Shown piece after piece: positions 1 through 7,275 of a stretch of DNA of 20,886 bases. This DNA is from a virus. The translations under genes and the position numbers were made by a program. The stretch covers positions 1 to 20,886 of IMG/VR virus record IMGVR_UViG_3300031963_014949; one strand, given 5' to 3'. Below the pieces are notes generated by a model, which was given only the letters and a program-made list of their open reading frames with translations, made no database searches and was not told the DNA's origin. Within the stretch, counting starts at the first letter, position 1. Each line of letters starts with the position of its first letter.

Positions 1-335
1 AAGATGATTTTGAAATAGGCGGGGAAGATACAGAATCTGAAGAAGATACGGAATCTGACGAAGACGAGGAAGATATGGGAATGGATGATGAAGAAGAGGA
101 GCAAGAGGAAATGGAAGAGTCTGAAGAAGATGCATTCGAGAGAGAGGTTCAAGAATACAATGAAGAATACGACTTCGAAGAAGACGAGAATTTAGAAGAA
201 GAAATGGAAGGTGGAGATCAAGAGGATATGGATTGGGATCATGAAATGGGCATGGAGGAATCCGATGAAATGGAAGAGGAAGAAGAAGAATCAGAGGAAA
301 TTTCAAATCCAGCTTTCAATAAATTTTTTAACTAA
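1..335 (+). CDS. Acidic C-terminal part of a truncated unknown phage protein
   Basis: The gene enters from the left edge; its frame starts at base 3 and stays open to a TAA at 333-335, so only about 110 C-terminal residues are visible. An ATG at 75 lies in the same frame, but the open acidic frame continues upstream of it, so it is probably internal. The visible part is extremely rich in Glu and Asp with scattered Met, and ends in a short non-acidic tail, NPAFNKFFN. There is an 18-bp near-perfect tandem duplication at 27-62 (DTESEE/DTESDE). Such tails are low-complexity and do not reveal a family. Acidic proteins occur among prohead core and scaffold proteins of T4-like phages, which is only a possibility here. 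The strong terminator just downstream shows that it ends a transcription unit. Confidence 0.75.
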   Translation, partial: DDFEIGGEDTESEEDTESDEDEEDMGMDDEEEEQEEMEESEEDAFEREVQEYNEEYDFEEDENLEEEMEGGDQEDMDWDHEMGMEESDEMEEEEEESEEISNPAFNKFFN

Positions 336-356
336 TAAGCATTAATAATACAAGCG

Positions 357-389
357 AAGGGATCAATTATTTGATCCCTTTTTCTTTTT
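357..389 (+). terminator. Intrinsic (rho-independent) terminator
   Basis: A 10-bp perfect stem (AAGGGATCAA at 357-366 with TTGATCCCTT at 371-380) closes a TTAT loop, and the descending arm runs into a T-rich tract to 389. It lies 21 bases after the stop of the acidic gene and 19 bases before the next start, so it separates the left-edge transcription unit from what follows. Confidence 0.9.
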
Positions 390-408
390 ATAGTGATATA
401 TAAAACAA

Positions 409-963
409 ATGAGTTTAAGGCATATAAAATCTTTCAGTTCTCTTTTCGAAAGCACTTCGGCGGGATCCCACGACCGAGGATATTCTGATGTTCCCCCTTT
501 TAAATACGCCATAAATTTTGATCACAGGATCGGTTATTCTAAAGATGATTTTGCAAAGGATCTGAATGAGATCTACCTTAGATCTTCCTCTAAGGAAAAA
601 TCCGAAATGATGGATTTTATATTTAAGAATTCAGGGATATTAAAGATCTCACAAATACCAGAGCTTTCTCAGGAAAAAATAGATACTTTAATAAAAGACC
701 TGGAGGGGTTTTTAGATTCTAGAGCAGAGCATAATCCTAAAATGCTTCCAGACGGTTATTTGTTATGTTACGAGAATTTGAGGAAAAAGGGAAGAAGATG
801 CGACGTGTATTATTCCCCTTCTTTGAAATCTGTGAAGATCTGCTTTACTGACTCATATCCAGAGAAAGACGACGAAGTTATTTCCCTAGAAGATTTTATC
901 CCAGATTCAGTGGGAATTAATCAGAAAGAATTTTCCAATTTATTGAGTAGAATGGAAGGTTAA
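409..963 (+). CDS. Unknown small phage protein with N-terminal IKSFxxLFE motif
   Basis: A 184-residue protein of unrecognised family. The most telling part is the N-terminus: residues 6-14 read IKSFSSLFE, a short amphipathic motif like the one that opens many small proteins of T4-like and large myophages (compare the MKTYQEFIAE start of T4 internal protein III, a capsid-targeting sequence cut by the prohead protease after L/I-x-E). LFE at 12-14 would fit that cleavage rule. The rest is a soluble mixed-charge protein without membrane segments, with a stretch near residues 125-160 that looks like a small beta-rich domain. The ATG at 409 has no Shine-Dalgarno sequence, only the A/T-rich leader TATATAAAACAA. 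The gene stands alone after a terminator and ends tail to tail with the minus-strand gene at 960-1715, sharing TTAA as both stop codons. Packaging in the capsid is inference only. Confidence 0.75.
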   Translation: MSLRHIKSFSSLFESTSAGSHDRGYSDVPPFKYAINFDHRIGYSKDDFAKDLNEIYLRSSSKEKSEMMDFIFKNSGILKISQIPELSQEKIDTLIKDLEGFLDSRAEHNPKMLPDGYLLCYENLRKKGRRCDVYYSPSLKSVKICFTDSYPEKDDEVISLEDFIPDSVGINQKEFSNLLSRMEG

Positions 964-1715
964 AAAGAGGAGAGATAGTTTTTATAATTGCTAACTATAA
1001 ATTCTATAGATCTTTCTTTTATTAATTCAAAAGATATCTCATCTTCACCTTTAGATTTTTCAAGATCAACTATAATGAAGCAATCATTATATTTAGAAAA
1101 GTTTTTTACTTCTTTCTTTACGAAATCAAATATTTTTTTATCAGATTTACTGTAAACAGGGGAGGGATCTAAAAGTTCACTTAATAGGAGACCAACCTGC
1201 TCGGTTTCATCTACTGTTATGATTGAAAAGAGCCAGGAGTATATTTTTATCTTCTTATTTTTATTATTTCTAATTATCATGTAACCCCTGTCACTATTTA
1301 GTGATTTATCATTATGTATTTTGAATTCTAGGGATTTTTCTATTTCCTCTATATAGGGATTGATTTTTGTGATAAATTTTTCCAAAACCTCCAGACTGTT
1401 ATCCAAGATATAATCAACTTCTTCATTCTCTATTAGGCTAACAGTGAGATCCTTTGTTTTTTCTATTTCCTCCTGCGTCATAGCTCTTACTGTCTTGTCA
1501 CTTAGTTTTTGGAACTTTTGAAAGCTCTTAAGATCATTATAAACCCGGTTAATCTTTTGTATTTGATCTGAGTATTTTTTCTGATCTAAATCAGATTCGA
1601 CAGACTGCAAAAAATCCATTAGAACATAGTATTTGTGCTCCATATCAACAGGAGATTGTAAAAACCAGTATGGATGTAAACTCTTCATTGGTATCTGATA
1701 TAATATATAACTCAA
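960..1715 (-). CDS. Unknown minus-strand phage protein
   Basis: A 251-residue soluble protein, family not recognised. Its N-terminus is aromatic and hydrophobic (SYILYQIPMKSLHPYWFLQ), followed by a Lys/Glu-rich, probably mostly helical middle (about residues 30-130) and an alpha/beta-looking C-terminal half with strands such as NDCFIIVDLE near residue 211. No signal peptide or membrane helix is apparent. The start used is TTG at 1715, the only in-frame start that keeps the SYILYQIP segment; an ATG at 1688 would give a protein nine residues shorter. Neither has a Shine-Dalgarno sequence. The 3' end overlaps the plus-strand gene at 409-963 by four bases. It points away from the glycan operon and shares a divergent control region with it, so co-regulation or repression by the same site is possible. 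It could be a regulator or a structural accessory; nothing in the sequence decides. Confidence 0.7.
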   Translation of the reverse strand: MSYILYQIPMKSLHPYWFLQSPVDMEHKYYVLMDFLQSVESDLDQKKYSDQIQKINRVYNDLKSFQKFQKLSDKTVRAMTQEEIEKTKDLTVSLIENEEVDYILDNSLEVLEKFITKINPYIEEIEKSLEFKIHNDKSLNSDRGYMIIRNNKNKKIKIYSWLFSIITVDETEQVGLLLSELLDPSPVYSKSDKKIFDFVKKEVKNFSKYNDCFIIVDLEKSKGEDEISFELIKERSIEFIVSNYKNYLSSF

Positions 1716-1786
1716 AACAGGAATATTTTCGGATTAAAAAATAATTTTCTCGAATCTGGAAACTTTCCTTTAAAACCCTGCTAAAA

Positions 1787-1803
1787 TTGTTATCTGATAA
1801 CAA
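1787..1803. promoter_or_regulatory. Perfect 17-bp inverted repeat, operator-like
   Basis: TTGTTATC-T-GATAACAA: two perfect 8-base arms around one central base, in the 118-bp divergent gap between the minus-strand gene (start 1715) and the first glycan gene (start 1834). The one-base centre and the absence of a following T-tract argue for a dimeric-protein binding site rather than a terminator. Its left arm begins with TTGTTA, which could serve as a -35 element, with TATGAA at 1811-1816 (18-bp spacer) as a poor -10. A bound repressor would then cover the promoter of the glycan operon. The palindrome is seen directly; the operator role is inferred. Confidence 0.5.
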
Positions 1804-1833
1804 CCCGGGGTATGAATATATCTATAGTATCTA

Positions 1834-2418
1834 ATGAGCCCCTTTCTTGTAATAGCTTATTTTACCAAAGGAAACCAATACGAAGCACTCTCGGAAAATC
1901 TTAGCAGATCTTGTTCAGAGTTTGGTATACCCCTTCACTTAAGCCCCATCCAAAATCTAGGAACCTGGGAAAAGAACACGCACTTTAAAGCAAACTTTAT
2001 TTTAGATTGTTTATCAGGATTCTCCCAAAATTTAGTTTATGTTGATGTCGACGCAGTCTTTAGAAGTTACCCAACTTTATTCCAAACAATAGATTGCGAT
2101 ATTGCATATCGAACTGAGAATTTTAGATGGAGAAGAAACGAGGCATTAAGTGGAACTATCTTCCTTGCCAACAACGAAAGAACTAAAAGACTGGTTGAAA
2201 AATGGATAGAGATCAATAATGTCATAAAATCGAATAGAATGGACCCAGAAACATGGGAACAGAAAAATATGCAAAGAGCTCTCGAAGTGTGTGATGACGT
2301 GTCTTACCAGAACTTGCCACCCGAATACACATTTATCTTTGATCATTCTAAAAGATTGCATCCTGGGGTCTCTCCTGTTATTGAGCATTTTCAGGCTTCT
2401 AGAAAAGCTGATATATAA
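1834..2418 (+). CDS. Glycosyltransferase, nucleotide-diphospho-sugar transferase type (GT-A fold)
   Basis: A 194-residue cytoplasmic glycosyltransferase, first gene of the glycan operon. The sequence has the compact architecture of the nucleotide-diphospho-sugar transferase group (Nucleotid_trans/GT77-like): an N-terminal strand FLVIAYFTKG followed by a helix, then LVYVDVDAVF at about residues 67-76, with the D71-x-D73 pair that binds the metal and sugar nucleotide, a LSGTIFLANN segment near residue 105, the helix RLVEKWIE, an EQKNMQRAL motif (acceptor-side helix in this group), and a terminal VIEHFQASRK. Donor and acceptor cannot be read from sequence. There is no signal peptide or membrane anchor. 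The ATG at 1834 has an A/T-rich leader without Shine-Dalgarno sequence. It is followed 18 bases later by a second DxD transferase, which suggests that they act in sequence on one glycan. Confidence 0.8.
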   Translation: MSPFLVIAYFTKGNQYEALSENLSRSCSEFGIPLHLSPIQNLGTWEKNTHFKANFILDCLSGFSQNLVYVDVDAVFRSYPTLFQTIDCDIAYRTENFRWRRNEALSGTIFLANNERTKRLVEKWIEINNVIKSNRMDPETWEQKNMQRALEVCDDVSYQNLPPEYTFIFDHSKRLHPGVSPVIEHFQASRKADI

Positions 2419-2436
2419 AAAAAACACGATTTATAG

Positions 2437-3630
2437 ATGTCTTTTGAAAAATTTAGAAGGTTAAGAAAACCTATTGAAGATCTATTTGGAAAGATTGGAA
2501 ATACTCCAGCTCCTCCAGATGGGCCTTTTCGAAGGCCTCCCACTGTTTCCATGTCAACCGAGGAAAAGTTAGCTCTTATGGAAAAAGAAAGTAATGAAGC
2601 GAACATCCCTGTTGATTACCCTAAAATGACTACTACCATTTATAGTTATTACGCAGACTTCCAACAAAATAATTATTACAAAAATTACGCCCTCAATTTA
2701 ATTGATAGATGTAAAAAATTCGGTGTAGCATATAATATTTCGGAAAGAACTTCGAGGGGTAGCTACGGAGCAAATTGCTTAATGAAGCCAGAGTTTGTCC
2801 TTGAAAAATTAAAAGAAAGTAAAGCACCTTTAATCTGGATGGACTGTGACACTGATTTTAAATCTTCATTTTCAGAGTTTAATAATATATCTGAGGATAT
2901 TGGAATGGCAACACATAGCGGGGATTTATCCGGAATAAAAGCTTCGCCTCTTTTTTTCAACTATACTGCAGGATCCTTCAAGATAATAAGGGAATGGGTA
3001 GTTCATTGCAGATCTGCTTTTTTAAAAGGAATCCCTGAATTAGATCATGATGCTTTAAAACACTACGTTTTGCCGCATCTTAGGGGAAATTATTCGGTTT
3101 TTCTACTTTCTCAGAATTGGAATGATTTTGTACATGGAAAATATATTCATAACGGCAATTCTAGGGTTGATGGGAAAATGGAGACCCATAGGCAAGTGGG
3201 GGTAGACGATGATACTAGGGCAAGATACAGTCGAGATGTAAAAACATTTCACGTTTATTTTGAAGAAAAGTCTGAAATAGTCTTTTCTAGTGCTTTAAAA
3301 TTTCTAAATAATTTTTCAGATTATGCTCGTCTTAAATTTCATTTCGACCAGGGTTTAGAAAAAATCTCCTGTTCATCCCTAGAATTTCACAAACTCTATA
3401 CAGAAAGCGGAGGCAATACAACATTTAGCGAAAACCACTTTACCGATCATAGCCCCTTGAATGGTGAAATAATTCTAGGAGTATCTGGGGTAAAAGATAT
3501 AGAAAAAGACTGGGACTCTAAAATATCAGGTGAAATACAGGGAGGGAAAAATCCTCTCTATGTTTTAAATTATAAAGATGACGGACTAGGAAAAATAACA
3601 ATAAAGGAGGGATTTAGTTTATGGAATTAA
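2437..3630 (+). CDS. DxD glycosyltransferase with long unassigned C-terminal region
   Basis: A 397-residue protein. Residues 1-60 are polar and Pro-rich (linker-like). From about residue 66 there is a GT-A type sugar-nucleotide domain: TTIYSYYADF, a Tyr/Asn-rich helix, then APLIWMDCDTDF at 130-141, whose Asp136/Asp138/Asp140 form the DxD-type metal site, then DIGMATHSGD and a FFNYTAGSFKIIREWVVHC stretch typical of the acceptor side of this class. The last 170 residues or so (from about 230) show no motif known to me and may be a second binding domain. The gene starts after TTTATAG without Shine-Dalgarno sequence and overlaps the fucosyltransferase gene by 10 bases; an AGGAGGG inside its 3' end (3605-3611) lies 9 bases before that start, suggesting translational coupling. 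Enzyme class is fairly sure; the sugar transferred is unknown. Confidence 0.72.
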   Translation: MSFEKFRRLRKPIEDLFGKIGNTPAPPDGPFRRPPTVSMSTEEKLALMEKESNEANIPVDYPKMTTTIYSYYADFQQNNYYKNYALNLIDRCKKFGVAYNISERTSRGSYGANCLMKPEFVLEKLKESKAPLIWMDCDTDFKSSFSEFNNISEDIGMATHSGDLSGIKASPLFFNYTAGSFKIIREWVVHCRSAFLKGIPELDHDALKHYVLPHLRGNYSVFLLSQNWNDFVHGKYIHNGNSRVDGKMETHRQVGVDDDTRARYSRDVKTFHVYFEEKSEIVFSSALKFLNNFSDYARLKFHFDQGLEKISCSSLEFHKLYTESGGNTTFSENHFTDHSPLNGEIILGVSGVKDIEKDWDSKISGEIQGGKNPLYVLNYKDDGLGKITIKEGFSLWN

Positions 3631-4475
3631 TCAAAGGATTCGGTTTACCGTTCCCCGCGGAGTACTCTTCGTGTTCTAATTTACCCCCTAAATCTTTTTC
3701 ATGGACAACAGGTGATGCTGATATTCACGTTTATATAGACAATAGAATTTTTGACGGACTAGAAACCCCTAGGCATGAATTTAAATTCGGTTGGTTGTGT
3801 GAATCTCGAGAAATTGCTATAGAAATTTATAGTGCTGTTTATCAGAATCCAGGAAGATATAAAAACAAGTACGCTGGCATTTTTACCTGCGAGGAGTTTT
3901 TAATTCAGTCGGATCCTGAATTTTTCTTTTATGCCCCACCGGGATCTAATCTTCCTTGGACTAAACCGGATGAAATGCGAATTTATCAGAAGAGCAAAAA
4001 ATGCTCAATGATATGTTCACCTAAAGCAAGAACTGATGGACATAAATTCAGATTAGAGGTAGCTGACAAGTTAAAAGAATCTCTCGATCTTTTTGGGGGA
4101 GCACACAACTCGCCTAGAATTGGTGATGGCTCTGGACCAAATGGGGATTGGTGGCGATCGAAACTTCCAGCTTTGAAAGATTACATGTTTTCCGTGGTTT
4201 TTGAGAATGCTGTCTATGAAAAATATTACACCGAAAAAATAACCGATTGTTTTGCTACCGGGACAATCCCTGTTTACTGGGGGTCTAGAAAAGTTTGCGA
4301 GGATTTTAATCCCGATGGTATAATTTTCTATAACGATTTAAAATCATTAGATGATTTAACCCACGATCTTTACAATTCGATGTTAGATAGTGTTATTGAT
4401 AATTTAGAGAGAGTTAAAAAGTTAGAATCTGCTGACGATATCATATTTAATAAAATAAAATCTATTTGTGGATAA
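3621..4475 (+). CDS. GT10 family fucosyltransferase (alpha-1,3/1,4-FucT-like)
   Basis: A 284-residue enzyme predicted to transfer L-fucose from GDP-fucose to a glycan. The C-terminal half carries the GT10 signature in order: YMFSVVFEN at 188-196, YYTEKITDCFATGTIPVYWG at 202-221, then EDFNP at 227-231. This matches the GDP-fucose-binding block of bacterial FucTs such as those of Helicobacter pylori (FEN...YVTEK...IPIYWG...DFNP). The N-terminal part contains KFGWLCES near residue 55, where FucTs have a similar strand. Length is short but within range; no membrane segment or heptad repeats are present, unlike some LPS fucosyltransferases. It is one of the few genes here with a good Shine-Dalgarno sequence. 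Its donor pathway, Fcl and Gmd, is encoded at the end of the same operon, which strongly supports the assignment. It overlaps the next gene by 8 bases. Confidence 0.83.
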   Translation: MELIKGFGLPFPAEYSSCSNLPPKSFSWTTGDADIHVYIDNRIFDGLETPRHEFKFGWLCESREIAIEIYSAVYQNPGRYKNKYAGIFTCEEFLIQSDPEFFFYAPPGSNLPWTKPDEMRIYQKSKKCSMICSPKARTDGHKFRLEVADKLKESLDLFGGAHNSPRIGDGSGPNGDWWRSKLPALKDYMFSVVFENAVYEKYYTEKITDCFATGTIPVYWGSRKVCEDFNPDGIIFYNDLKSLDDLTHDLYNSMLDSVIDNLERVKKLESADDIIFNKIKSICG

Positions 4476-5301
4476 GTCGTTAAAATTAAATTGGCATAAA
4501 AGTTCAAATTTTGGGGATCAGCTTAATCCGTATTTAGTTAAAAAAATGTGGGGATTCAATTCTTTTAAAATTAATGAAGGAAGTAAGGACCCACACGTCA
4601 TGATGATAGGATCGATATTAAACGAAGCAAATTCTCAGACCCTAGTTTTAGGATCAGGATTCGTAGGGGTTAATAGGTTTTTTGAGGGTGTTCCTAGGAT
4701 AATTACTGTGAGAGGAAAAAAGACCCTCCAGATGGTTAATGACGTAGGGGTAAAAACTGACGAAATTAGTTTAGGTGATCCAGCAATTCTTATACCTGAT
4801 TACTTTACACCATCCCCAGGAATCGACAAATACGATATAGGTATAATTCCCCATATAATAGACATGGAGTATGCTCAAAAAATATTCGGAAGAAAAAGAG
4901 GTTCTAGGATAATAGATTTAAGACTAGTTGGAGAAACGTTTGATGAAATGGAATCAATCATAAATCAAATATGCTCATGTCGATGTATTATTTCCAGCAG
5001 CTTACATGGATTAATCATAGCGCATACTTACGGAATACCAGGGATTTGGTGTGAATTTTCTGATATGGTTATAGGGGAGGGATTTAAATTCAAAGATTAT
5101 ATGTCAGCCCATGGTGTGGATGAAGATTCTGTGCCTTATTTAAATCTAAAAGAACCTAATAGCTTTCTCACTATACCGGAAATTAAAACCCTTGCTAAAA
5201 ATGTTATAGTAGATTCCAATCACGAAAGAGAAAAAATGAGAGCTATCATTAGCAACGTTTATGATATTATTTGTTCTAATAAAAAAATGTACCTTCTATA
5301 G
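4468..5301 (+). CDS. Polysaccharide pyruvyl transferase-like protein
   Basis: A 277-residue cytoplasmic protein with the layout of the polysaccharide pyruvyl transferase family (CsaB/ExoV/WcaK group; PF04230). Seen in order: NFGDQLNPYLVKK at 14-26 (the opening loop), VLGSGF near 60, a VRGKKTLQMV segment at 81-90, LGDPAIL at 102-108, and the diagnostic SSSLHGLIIAHTYGIPGIW at 176-194, whose SLHG His180 is a conserved feature. The family puts a pyruvate ketal from phosphoenolpyruvate onto a sugar, giving the glycan a negative charge; some members are sugar transferases instead, so the exact reaction is open. The start is GTG at 4468, inside the 3' end of the fucosyltransferase gene; no better start is evident. 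The stop abuts the next ATG, so the two are translationally coupled. Confidence 0.78.
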   Translation: MDKSLKLNWHKSSNFGDQLNPYLVKKMWGFNSFKINEGSKDPHVMMIGSILNEANSQTLVLGSGFVGVNRFFEGVPRIITVRGKKTLQMVNDVGVKTDEISLGDPAILIPDYFTPSPGIDKYDIGIIPHIIDMEYAQKIFGRKRGSRIIDLRLVGETFDEMESIINQICSCRCIISSSLHGLIIAHTYGIPGIWCEFSDMVIGEGFKFKDYMSAHGVDEDSVPYLNLKEPNSFLTIPEIKTLAKNVIVDSNHEREKMRAIISNVYDIICSNKKMYLL

Positions 5302-5955
5302 ATGGAAAAACTAGATCTTAAAAAAATAACAGCCGTTGTGATAGATGGAAGGGGTTATTTAGAAGAGAGATATAACAGATTTAAAGAGATAGTTTCCTTT
5401 ATGCAAAAGCATATAGAATTTGATTCTATAAAGATGTTTTTGGTTGAAGATCCTAAAATTCCCGGAATTGAATTTAATAAGATAAACAGATTTGGAATTT
5501 CGGATTATTCTAAATTTTGTTTGCACGAATTGACAAATTATATTAGCACTGATTTCTGTTTAATATTTCAAGACGATGGTTTTGTTTTAAATCCTGGTTA
5601 CTGGAGTGATGAATTTTATATGTATGATTATATTGGATCCCCTTGGCCTCTTTATATAGGATGGCCAGAGGAGGGAAAGCAAGTAGGAAACGGAGGATTC
5701 TCATTAAGGAGTAAAAGGTTATTAGAATATTCAAAAACATTAACACACCACACGACGGAAAATGAGGACACATTCTTACTTGATGATAGAAAGGCATTAG
5801 ATGATGCTGGTATTAAAATAGCTCCTGTGGAGATAGCAAGAAAATTTTCCATAGAAAATCATATGGATAGTGATCACAGTATTCATAATTGTTTTGGATT
5901 TCATGCTAAGCATTTATTAGAGGAGTGTTTGGAAATAATTAGAAAAGAAAAATGA
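5302..5955 (+). CDS. DUF5672 family glycosyltransferase-like protein
   Basis: A 217-residue protein matching the DUF5672 pattern found in carbohydrate gene clusters and thought to be glycosyltransferase-related. Visible marks: a first strand ITAVVIDGRG at 9-18, FCLIFQDDGFVL at 85-96 (the Asp-Asp pair where GT-A enzymes have DxD), the YDYIGSPWP block at 108-116, VGNGGFSLRSKRLLE at 128-142 and ENEDTF at 153-158. These last three blocks in this order are the family's hallmark. It is slightly shorter than the typical member, and the whole length is accounted for by the domain. It begins directly after the previous stop (TAG ATG) and overlaps the next gene by ATGA, placing it firmly within the operon. 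Donor and acceptor are unknown. Confidence 0.78.
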   Translation: MEKLDLKKITAVVIDGRGYLEERYNRFKEIVSFMQKHIEFDSIKMFLVEDPKIPGIEFNKINRFGISDYSKFCLHELTNYISTDFCLIFQDDGFVLNPGYWSDEFYMYDYIGSPWPLYIGWPEEGKQVGNGGFSLRSKRLLEYSKTLTHHTTENEDTFLLDDRKALDDAGIKIAPVEIARKFSIENHMDSDHSIHNCFGFHAKHLLEECLEIIRKEK

Positions 5956-6680
5956 AAGTAATGGCATATTATCCCATTCATTATGGGACTGAGTATTTAG
6001 AATCTTCTATAAAATCTATAGACGATCAGGTAGATAAAATATTAATTTTATATTCTGCTACCCCCAGCTATGGACACTTAACTGATATAGAATGTCCAGA
6101 ATCTGAAAATGATATAAAAGATGTTGCATTTTCAGCTTCTTCTAAAATAGTATGGAAGAAGATAGAAGCTTATAACGAGGGAAATCATAGAAATATTGGA
6201 TTTCAAGAATCTAATGATTATGATATAATGTTAACATTAGATTCTGATGAGGTATGGAATCCAACATCCCTTGATAAATGTATAAAAGAAACATATGACG
6301 GCGAAGCTTGGAGAAGAAATATTACGGGATTTGTACATTTTTGGAAATCCTTTAACTGGGTATGTAGGGATGGATTTCAGCCTGGTAGAATTTTCAATCT
6401 TAGGAGAAATAACAATATAGAGGTTCCTATTGAAGGGACAATATATCATTTTGGATATGCTCAGTCTAATAAAATCATAGATTATAAATTTGAAATTCAT
6501 GGCCATAAGAATGAAATAAAACCCGGATGGCTAGAAAACACGTATTATAAATGGGAGCCAGGAATGAGGGATTTACATCCTACTGGCGGTGCATGGGATC
6601 AAGCTATTCCTTTTGATAAGAATTCATTACCAGATATACTTAAATCCCATCCTAATTACGATAAAGAAATAATAAAATAA
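5952..6680 (+). CDS. GT2-like glycosyltransferase
   Basis: A 242-residue protein whose first half looks like a GT-A glycosyltransferase of the GT2 type: MKVMAYYPIHYGTEYLESSI at the start, a helix with HRNIGFQES at 79-87, then YDIMLTLDSDEVW at 90-102 with the Asp97-Ser-Asp99-Glu100 metal site. The second half is rich in Trp, Tyr and His (FVHFWKSFNWVC, IYHFGYAQSNK, EIHGHKNEIKPGW, then LHPTGGAWDQAIP) and resembles the acceptor-binding part of small bacterial transferases that also carry a conserved His pattern. No membrane segment or signal peptide is present. Translation is coupled to the previous gene by ATGA and the next gene follows after 5 bases. Sugar specificity cannot be inferred. Confidence 0.75.
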   Translation: MKVMAYYPIHYGTEYLESSIKSIDDQVDKILILYSATPSYGHLTDIECPESENDIKDVAFSASSKIVWKKIEAYNEGNHRNIGFQESNDYDIMLTLDSDEVWNPTSLDKCIKETYDGEAWRRNITGFVHFWKSFNWVCRDGFQPGRIFNLRRNNNIEVPIEGTIYHFGYAQSNKIIDYKFEIHGHKNEIKPGWLENTYYKWEPGMRDLHPTGGAWDQAIPFDKNSLPDILKSHPNYDKEIIK

Positions 6681-6685
6681 AAAAT

Positions 6686-7264
6686 ATGGACATGGAAAAA
6701 ATTTTATCAGAGATACTCAAAGTTGGTAAAGATCAATTAGATTCTATTGATTTAAATGATTACAGAAAGATTACGGATTCTATTAACACCCCTAAAGAGT
6801 GGTTTTATATGCAATCCGGGGTAGAGCATTACAGATTGCTCGCATTTATAAGTGGACTTTTTGAAAACGAAAGCTTATTAGATATAGGAACATACCAGGG
6901 GAGTTCTTCCATAGCAATGTCATATAATTCTAAAAATTCAATAACTTCTTTTGATGTTAATCATCAACCTGAAATTTCTAAAATTAAAATACCAAATATT
7001 AATTATAAAATAGGTAACGTTTTGGAATTTACTGATTTAATTATCAAATCTCCTTTTATATTATTAGATACCTATCACGATGGTTCTTTTGAGGCTGAGT
7101 TCATGGAAGAAATGATAAAAATTAATTACAGAGGAATTGTTTTATTCGATGACATACACCTTAGCGGACCTATGGAAACATTTTGGAATTCTATTGATTC
7201 TGAAAAGTATGATTTAACTAGTAAGGGTCATTATACAGGTACAGGTTTAGTTTATTTTAAATAA
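6686..7264 (+). CDS. Class I SAM-dependent methyltransferase
   Basis: A 192-residue protein with a Rossmann-fold methyltransferase core. Motif I is LLDIGTYQGSSS at 64-75 (SAM-binding Gly loop), the acidic end of the second strand is SFDVNHQ at 88-94, and later strands show FILLDTYHDG at 124-133 and GIVLFDDIHLSG at 150-161. The last resembles the D-D-x-H metal-associated segment of the Methyltransf_24 / cephalosporin-hydroxylase-like group found in glycan clusters. It probably O-methylates a sugar or a small group on the glycan. An ATG two codons after the first (MDMEK) is an equally possible start. It has no Shine-Dalgarno sequence, only an A-run leader. It is one of two methyltransferases in the operon, which suggests two different methylation positions. 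Confidence 0.75.
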   Translation: MDMEKILSEILKVGKDQLDSIDLNDYRKITDSINTPKEWFYMQSGVEHYRLLAFISGLFENESLLDIGTYQGSSSIAMSYNSKNSITSFDVNHQPEISKIKIPNINYKIGNVLEFTDLIIKSPFILLDTYHDGSFEAEFMEEMIKINYRGIVLFDDIHLSGPMETFWNSIDSEKYDLTSKGHYTGTGLVYFK

Positions 7265-7275
7265 AATTCATTTAT

